In this document: positions 41,053-44,618 of the stretch, piece by piece
How positions within the stretch are numbered: position 1 is the first letter of the stretch
How the letters are laid out: each line of letters begins with the position of its first letter
Origin: Candidatus Zixiibacteriota bacterium
GTDB lineage: Bacteria; Zixibacteria; MSB-5A5; GN15; FEB-12
NCBI GenBank assembly: GCA_029860345.1
Contig: JAOUBJ010000011.1
Location: 128,303-172,920, forward strand
Length of the DNA stretch: 44,618 bases
Reading direction: 5' to 3'
Made by a program: the position numbers and the translations under genes
Notes under the pieces: generated by a model
Database searches by the model: none
What the model was told of the DNA's origin: nothing
What the model saw: the letters and a program-made list of their open reading frames with translations, nothing else

Positions 41053-41769
41053 ATGGTTTTTGACTGGTCCAAGACAATTTTCCCACTACTAATCGCAGAC
41101 TGCGGTGAGAACGGCCAGCCGGTGAACCCAAAGTTCTTGGGAACGTGCTTCTTCACCGTGATGGAGGGTTACCCAATCTTCGTGACGGCCAAACATGTAA
41201 TAGAGGGATACGAGGACAAGATCGGGGACGGCTCCAAAAACCTGTTCTTCGCAACAAGATATGGTAAGAATGATGCCATAGGGCTGCCAGCGGGATCAGG
41301 GGTGGCCTTTCACAACCGGATTGATATCGGGATTCTGATTATCGAACCACGGTCCTTCGCTCGGTACAAAGATGAATTCAGACAGTTGGAGATCAGCTAC
41401 TCCGAACTGCCGTTGGGCACCGAAGTTTTTACATTCGGCTATCCCGACTCCGCCGAAATCTATGACGAATTCTCCAGGAAGAAGGTCCCAACTATCAACA
41501 ACTTTTGCTTTAAAGGGTATGTTTCAAACATCGCCGACGAATCCGTTGTTGGGGGGACGAAGCGCACGTACTTCCTGAGCTTTTCGGGCATGCCAGGAAT
41601 AAGTGGTGCACCTCTTGTGAGCAAAGGAGATGACAAGCTGAATTGCGTAGGGCTCGTGTTCAGTAACAAACTACTTGATGGCAGGTACGAGTTCGGCCTA
41701 GCTTGCGACGCCGAACCTCTTCTTGATATGAAGACCATTATTAGTGACTTCAAGAATCAGAAGGCATAG
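41053..41769 (+). CDS. Trypsin-like serine peptidase without signal peptide
   Basis: A 238-residue protein with a chymotrypsin-fold pattern and an apparently complete triad: His48 in FVTAKHVIEG, Asp91 in NRIDIGILII and Ser184 in FSGMPGISGAPLVS (family GxSGxP). No signal peptide, membrane segment or PDZ domain follows, unlike HtrA proteases, so it is predicted to be cytoplasmic and single-domain. The ATG has GGGGAGG five bases upstream. It stands alone, bounded on both sides by intergenic hairpin repeats (40966-41026 and 41820-41947). Its A-rich codon choice (AGA, ATA and AAT are common) looks different from that of the neighbouring activase. Stand-alone trypsin-like proteins of this type occur as accessory genes, sometimes as effectors in defence systems, but nothing next to it supports that role here. 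Confidence 0.8.
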   Translation: MVFDWSKTIFPLLIADCGENGQPVNPKFLGTCFFTVMEGYPIFVTAKHVIEGYEDKIGDGSKNLFFATRYGKNDAIGLPAGSGVAFHNRIDIGILIIEPRSFARYKDEFRQLEISYSELPLGTEVFTFGYPDSAEIYDEFSRKKVPTINNFCFKGYVSNIADESVVGGTKRTYFLSFSGMPGISGAPLVSKGDDKLNCVGLVFSNKLLDGRYEFGLACDAEPLLDMKTIISDFKNQKA

Positions 41770-41819
41770 GTCCTGGGTGCCAGTCACAACCCTCGTTTGG
41801 GACGGGTCTTTTATCGCGT

Positions 41820-41845
41820 TCATGGTTCGACTCCGCTCACCATGA
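41820..41845. repeat. Constant-loop hairpin (GAGCGnAGTCGA family)
   Basis: Core TCGACTCCGCTC at 41827-41838, flanked by perfect 7-bp arms TCATGGT and ACCATGA. Confidence 0.6.
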
Positions 41846-41877
41846 GGTGGTTGGATAGGTGCGAACTCGCCATGTCC

Positions 41878-41947
41878 GTCATGCTGGCGGAGGCCAGCAT
41901 CCAGGTCTTCGAATTCAGAACTGGATTCCGGCCTTCGCCGGAATGAC
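41878..41947. repeat. Head-to-head pair of palindromic repeats
   Basis: One copy on the minus strand (41878-41903, GTCATGCTGGCGGAGGCCAG then CATCCAG) and one on the plus strand (41921-41947, CTGGATTCCGGCCTTCGCCG then GAATGAC). The outer words GTCAT / ATGAC and inner words ATCCAG / CTGGAT are mirrored, so the pair forms a larger inverted repeat. Confidence 0.55.
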
Positions 41948-42047
41948 AAAAATGAACTCTTCCCCTGACACCCGTCGCCCCCACCATGAATGGTGGGCCA
42001 CCCAGACTAGCCTAGGCCCGCACCGACAATAGAGTACAAAATCCCCT

Positions 42048-42075
42048 TTTACTCTGAATCATTACTGCATATATT
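42048..42075 (+). promoter_or_regulatory. Candidate promoter of trxA
   Basis: TTTACT (42048-42053), 16 bases, TATATT (42070-42075). The predicted leader to the trxA start is about 180 bases and begins with the hairpin at 42098. Confidence 0.45.
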
Positions 42076-42097
42076 AGCGTCTAAGAATTGACGCCGT

Positions 42098-42123
42098 CTC
42101 ACTGAGTCTGAAGACTCAGTGAG
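42098..42123. repeat. Perfect palindromic hairpin in the trxA leader
   Basis: 12-bp arms CTCACTGAGTCT and AGACTCAGTGAG separated by two bases. No T run follows, so it is not a standard terminator. It could be a protein-binding palindrome or a leader hairpin. Confidence 0.5.
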
Positions 42124-42259
42124 CACAAGACAAAAACCCCACAGCCCCGCCTGGGGCGGGGTGGGCCACCGAACGGTGACAATGCGTGGAACCGTGCGGT
42201 GAAAACGGCGTTAAAGTGAAAAGAAATCTGACGACCTTTTGATAGAACTTGGAGAACCG

Positions 42260-42586
42260 ATGAGCAAACCGATTGAAATTACCGACGACAGCTTCGACGC
42301 CGAAGTCCTGCAATCCGACACACCGGTAATCGTCGACTTCTGGGCCACCTGGTGCGGCCCCTGCAAAATGATTGCACCCATCCTTGAAGAAATCGCAACC
42401 GAGTACGGCGATAAAGTCAAAGTGACCAAGCTGGACGTTGATTCCAACAACCAGACCGCCGGTAAATATAACATTATGTCGATTCCATCATTGTTGATCT
42501 TCCAGAACGGCGAGGTGGTCGACCAAATCGTCGGCGCTGTGCCCAAAGCTCAGTTGACCGACCGGTTGCAGAAGGTGCTGGCTTAG
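42260..42586 (+). CDS. trxA: Thioredoxin
   Basis: A 108-residue classic thioredoxin with the active site WCGPCK (Cys32 and Cys35) in VDFWATWCGPCKMIAPIL, the cis-proline loop MSIPSLLIF and the C-terminal GAVPKAQL. It reduces disulfides in cytoplasmic proteins such as ribonucleotide reductase and peroxiredoxins, and is itself reduced by thioredoxin reductase (not encoded here). The start is ATG 42260 with GGAG seven bases upstream; an earlier in-frame TTG (42239) would add seven non-homologous residues. A strong terminator follows at 42627, so it is probably monocistronic. Confidence 0.97.
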   Translation: MSKPIEITDDSFDAEVLQSDTPVIVDFWATWCGPCKMIAPILEEIATEYGDKVKVTKLDVDSNNQTAGKYNIMSIPSLLIFQNGEVVDQIVGAVPKAQLTDRLQKVLA

Positions 42587-42599
42587 TCTGCTGGATTGT

Positions 42600-42622
42600 G
42601 TCAGGAGCGCAAGGCTCCTGAC
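42600..42622. repeat. Hairpin GTCAGGAGC / GCTCCTGAC, copy 1
   Basis: Perfect 9-bp arms with the loop GCAAG, directly after trxA. It is repeated at 42738-42760 with a different loop. Confidence 0.55.
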
Positions 42623-42626
42623 CTAC

Positions 42627-42645
42627 ACAGGCAAGCCTGTTTTTT
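42627..42645 (+). terminator. Rho-independent terminator of trxA
   Basis: ACAGGC (42627-42632), AA, GCCTGT (42635-42640), then TTTTT. A very stable short hairpin 40 bases after the stop. Confidence 0.75.
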
Positions 42646-42714
42646 GCGTTTCGCCTGATGAATCACATTTTGCGCCTCGCGCCCTACGGCCTCACGCTGA
42701 GCGCTCACCAACTT

Positions 42715-42738
42715 CACCCTGAGCGAAGTCGAAGAGTG
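42715..42738. repeat. Constant-loop hairpin (GAGCGnAGTCGA family)
   Basis: Core GAGCGAAGTCGA at 42721-42732. Arms CACCCT and AGAGTG pair with one mismatch. Confidence 0.5.
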
Positions 42739-42760
42739 TCAGGAGCACAGGGCTCCTGAC
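42738..42760. repeat. Hairpin GTCAGGAGC / GCTCCTGAC, copy 2
   Basis: Same 9-bp arms as copy 1 at 42600, loop ACAGG. It directly adjoins the constant-loop hairpin before it. Confidence 0.55.
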
Positions 42761-42832
42761 CAGCGGCCCTTTCTCTCCCCCTGAACAACCTGGATAATCT
42801 CCACGATACGGGAGCTTTTTGTCTGGAAATCC

Positions 42833-42862
42833 GTTTTAGAAAGTGGTAGTATGGTGTATAAT
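42833..42862 (+). promoter_or_regulatory. Promoter of the small-peptide/rhomboid unit
   Basis: GTTTTAGAAAGT (42833-42844), 12 bases, TATAAT (42857-42862). The upstream element and its distance to the -10 box are identical to those at 36666-36695, while the spacer bases differ. Confidence 0.6.
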
Positions 42863-42863
42863 A

Positions 42864-42882
42864 GACCGGAGCGAGTCCGGTC
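42864..42882 (+). promoter_or_regulatory. Leader hairpin just before the small-peptide ribosome site
   Basis: Perfect 7-bp arms GACCGGA (42864-42870) and TCCGGTC (42876-42882) with loop GCGAG. The ribosome binding site AGGAG (42883-42887) begins at the next base. The transcript would start near 42868, so only part of the left arm may be in the RNA. Confidence 0.35.
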
Positions 42883-42894
42883 AGGAGTATCTGA

Positions 42895-42984
42895 ATGAGT
42901 TGGCATGAGATTCTGTCCTGGGTCCTGGTCCTGGCCCTGGGTTTGCTCTTCTTGAAAGTGTTACCCCGTTTCGGCGGTGGCTGA
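42895..42984 (+). CDS. 29-residue single-helix membrane peptide
   Basis: A small gene of 29 codons. The peptide begins MSWHEILS, continues as one hydrophobic helix (WVLVLALGLLFLKVL, about residues 9-23) and ends PRFGGG. Support for expression is unusually good for such a short frame: AGGAG seven bases before the ATG, a TATAAT promoter with a conserved upstream element (42833-42862) and a gene-free surrounding. No homologous family is recognised. The basic C-terminus suggests the N-terminus may face the periplasm. It lies 133 bases upstream of the rhomboid protease gene on the same strand, with no terminator between, so the peptide may be co-transcribed. It could be a regulator, or a substrate of that intramembrane protease; this is inference only. 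Confidence 0.55.
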   Translation: MSWHEILSWVLVLALGLLFLKVLPRFGGG

Positions 42985-43117
42985 GGGCCGAAAGTAGATT
43001 CTCTCCCGGAGGGAGATGAACAGGATAAGAAAAGTAACTAGGAAGCCGTTCAAGCGTACCATAAAGCTGATAGCTCTGCCCTGAATGGTTTAGCTTAAAC
43101 AGCCGATATAAAGCACA

Positions 43118-43942
43118 ATGAGACCTTTTCAGTTTCAAAGTCGGCCTAATCGTGGCTCAATGAGTTTCGGGCCGGGTAAACTACTGCCTTTTATCAAGCT
43201 GATGCTGATAACCAACGGCGTGATGTTCTTCGCCCAGTATTTCTACCCGGCGCTGACAGGCGCCCTTGGCCTCACTCCGGCCGCCTTCTTCAACCAGTTT
43301 CCCAACCTGCTCTACCAGCCGTTTACCTATATGTTCCTGCACGGTGGGTTCGGTCACATATTTTTCAACATGTTCGCCCTCTGGATGTTCGGCACCGAGA
43401 TCGAAGCCAGTTTCGGCACCAAAAGTTTTGGTAAATTCTATATCTTGGCCGGATTGTCGGGAGCCTTTCTGACCCTGATCGTCAACTCATCGCAACCTTA
43501 CCCGATGATCGGCGCCTCGGCCGCTATCTACGGTCTGCTGGTAGCCTATTGGATAATGTTCCCCAACCGTCATCTGTACATTTATTTTCTCTTCCCGGTG
43601 AAGGTCAAATATGCCATTCCGGGCATGATGATTCTGGGTTTTCTTTTCTCAGGCGGCCATGTCGCCCACTGGGCGCACCTTGGCGGAGCACTGTTCGGAC
43701 TCGCCTATCTCAAGTTGGACTTGCGTTGGATTAAGCTGGGGCGAAAGATCAAAGATTACAAGTACCAAAGGCAGAGCGCCAAACTCGAGAAGAACCGCGT
43801 AAAAGCCGAAGAAATAATGAAACGAGTCGATGAGATCCTGGACAAGATAAATCAAGTCGGTATCGATAATATCAGCAAAGCTGATCGTAAATTCCTCGAG
43901 GAAGCGTCAACGCACCTGGCCGACAAGAACATCAAGGATTGA
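43118..43942 (+). CDS. Rhomboid-family intramembrane serine protease
   Basis: A 274-residue protein with six or so membrane segments and the rhomboid signature. It has the TM2 loop FLHGGFGHIFFNMFALWMFG, the TM4 serine in IGASAAIYGLL (Ser134) and the TM6 histidine in HVAHWAHLGGALFG (His187), giving a complete Ser-His dyad. Rhomboids cleave transmembrane segments of substrate proteins within the bilayer. A cytosolic C-terminal extension of about 70 residues (LGRKIKDYKYQRQSAKLEKN onward) is charged and helical, a form seen in many bacterial homologues. The ATG at 43118 has a weak ribosome site; ATG 43160 is an alternative start. The next gene begins nine bases after the stop, so the two are almost certainly co-transcribed. 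Confidence 0.95.
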   Translation: MRPFQFQSRPNRGSMSFGPGKLLPFIKLMLITNGVMFFAQYFYPALTGALGLTPAAFFNQFPNLLYQPFTYMFLHGGFGHIFFNMFALWMFGTEIEASFGTKSFGKFYILAGLSGAFLTLIVNSSQPYPMIGASAAIYGLLVAYWIMFPNRHLYIYFLFPVKVKYAIPGMMILGFLFSGGHVAHWAHLGGALFGLAYLKLDLRWIKLGRKIKDYKYQRQSAKLEKNRVKAEEIMKRVDEILDKINQVGIDNISKADRKFLEEASTHLADKNIKD

Positions 43943-43950
43943 GCAGAGGT

Positions 43951-44618
43951 ATGGCAAAACGAGTATTACTGGCTGAATCGTCGGACACTATCCGGGGAGT
44001 TGCTACAACCGTCCTGAGACAGAACGGTTACGACGTGATCTCCGTGGCCACTGCACAGAAAGCGTTGGAAGTGCTTAATCACACCCAACCCAACCTCATT
44101 ATCACAGGTAGTAGCCTGGCCGGCTCCGGTGGCAGTCTTTTTCACGAACGACTGGCCAGCGACAACCGATTCGCGGCGACGCCTTTGCTCTTGTTGGTCG
44201 AGCCCGGCCAACCTTCGCCTGCCTATCCGGATGAAGCCGTCATGAAGCTGCCATTTGACCCAAAAGAGTTCCTGGACCGGGTGGCTGCATTCACTGCTAC
44301 AACAACGCCCGAACAGCAAGGCTCTCCACTCAATCCGCTGGAGGGGGCCGGCCTTGAGGAAGCTGCAATCGATGCCGCTTTGGGACTTGACCAACTTGAG
44401 GTGACTGATTCTGAAGTTATGGACAAAACGACCTTAGGCAAAACCAAGAAGCCCAAAGTCACCGATAAGATGATCGGATTTGACCACTCTGATTCCACCG
44501 ACACCAACATGAGCGACTCTTCACGGGTCGAGTCAATCCTTATCCAGGAGGAATCCGGCGACATCAAGCCGAACGCCGATTCATCTCATCGCCCAACACC
44601 ACTGAATGCATCCCGTAA
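43951..44618 (+). CDS. Receiver-like protein lacking the phosphoacceptor, partial
   Basis: Open from ATG 43951 (GAGG about 4 bases upstream) to the end of the window, 222 codons seen. Residues about 1-115 have the response-regulator receiver fold pattern: RVLLAESSDTIRGVATTVLR, then NGYDVISVATAQKALEVL, then PNLIITGSSLAG, then the conserved Lys and following proline in VMKLPFDPKEFL. The Asp that is normally phosphorylated (position of Gly in IITG) is missing, and the first acidic pair is reduced to ES. The domain should therefore not take part in normal phosphotransfer. What follows is acidic, Ser/Thr-rich and apparently disordered. The C-terminal part, which would define its role, lies outside the window. 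It directly follows rhomboid in one operon. Confidence 0.8.
   Translation, partial: MAKRVLLAESSDTIRGVATTVLRQNGYDVISVATAQKALEVLNHTQPNLIITGSSLAGSGGSLFHERLASDNRFAATPLLLLVEPGQPSPAYPDEAVMKLPFDPKEFLDRVAAFTATTTPEQQGSPLNPLEGAGLEEAAIDAALGLDQLEVTDSEVMDKTTLGKTKKPKVTDKMIGFDHSDSTDTNMSDSSRVESILIQEESGDIKPNADSSHRPTPLNASR

Larger units (their letters stand above)
41770..42259. other. Gene-free stretch between the peptidase and trxA
   Basis: No supported gene. It contains the hairpin repeats at 41820-41845, 41878-41903 and 41921-41947, a candidate promoter (42048-42075), a perfect palindrome (42098-42123) and the long leader of trxA. Confidence 0.6.
42587..42894. other. Gene-free stretch after trxA
   Basis: Contains a double copy of the hairpin GTCAGGAGC / GCTCCTGAC (42600-42622 and 42738-42760), the trxA terminator (42627-42645), one constant-loop hairpin (42715-42738), and the promoter and leader of the small-peptide gene. 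No other gene seen. Confidence 0.6.

Noticed and set aside
41821-41850. A possible tRNA T-arm (GGTTCGACTCC)
   Set aside because: It is part of the constant-loop hairpin family. No acceptor stem, anticodon arm or CCA end can be drawn around it.
43016-43084. A 22-codon basic frame after the small peptide
   Set aside because: Its purine-rich upstream sequence is only one or two bases from the ATG and is part of a hairpin (TCTCCC / GGGAGA). No other support.

Overview
The window reads as a piece of a Gram-negative, environmental bacterial chromosome, moderately GC-rich by eye. An outer membrane is implied by the set rplU, bamA, skp, lpxD. The very large secreted protein carries cohesin-like and dockerin-like segments and a C-terminal YPNPFNP...KKMILLK sorting tail, a combination common in the FCB supergroup. 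I infer a candidate phylum close to Zixibacteria, Latescibacteria or KSB1. This placement comes from gene content only; no search was run. No tRNA, rRNA, CRISPR array or insertion sequence was recognised.

Layout. 1-311 is the end of ssb, followed by a terminator and an orphan two-helix HAMP-like membrane protein (536-1114). On the minus strand, 1131-5659 holds outer-membrane biogenesis genes (bamA, skp, lpxD) downstream of rplU. From 5660 to 12056 lies an accessory stretch rich in hairpin repeats. It contains a small zinc-ribbon membrane protein, a two-gene tyrosinase system (a MelC1-like caddie, then a tyrosinase fused to a von Willebrand A domain), and a PQQ-type beta-propeller gene interrupted by one in-frame TGA. 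uvrB (12111-14189) is followed by a secreted or anchored protein of unknown function and a prohibitin-like SPFH lipoprotein. A short relic of a sorting-tail protein lies at 16448-16756 on the minus strand.

17515-28374 encodes a 3,619-residue secreted protein made mainly of about 33 cysteine-bearing repeats of roughly 85 residues. It has its own promoter and a structured 5' leader. Convergent to it is a tight minus-strand operon from 36615 down to 28430: dtd, maf, rodZ, a half-length glycosyltransferase-9-like gene, smc, ftsY, yjbQ, rlmH. It mixes chromosome segregation, membrane targeting, cell shape and translation quality control. Divergent from it is a 1,399-residue fused activase/dehydratase-type Fe-S protein (36741-40940).

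41053-44618 holds a trypsin-like protease without a signal peptide, thioredoxin, and a probable operon of a 29-residue single-helix peptide, a rhomboid protease and a receiver-like protein that lacks the phosphoacceptor Asp and runs off the window.

The most interesting items are the caddie plus tyrosinase-vWA pair, the giant repeat protein, the intergenic hairpin family with a constant loop and co-varying arms, the small peptide next to rhomboid, and two unlinked promoters sharing a 12-nt element at identical spacing from the -10 box.
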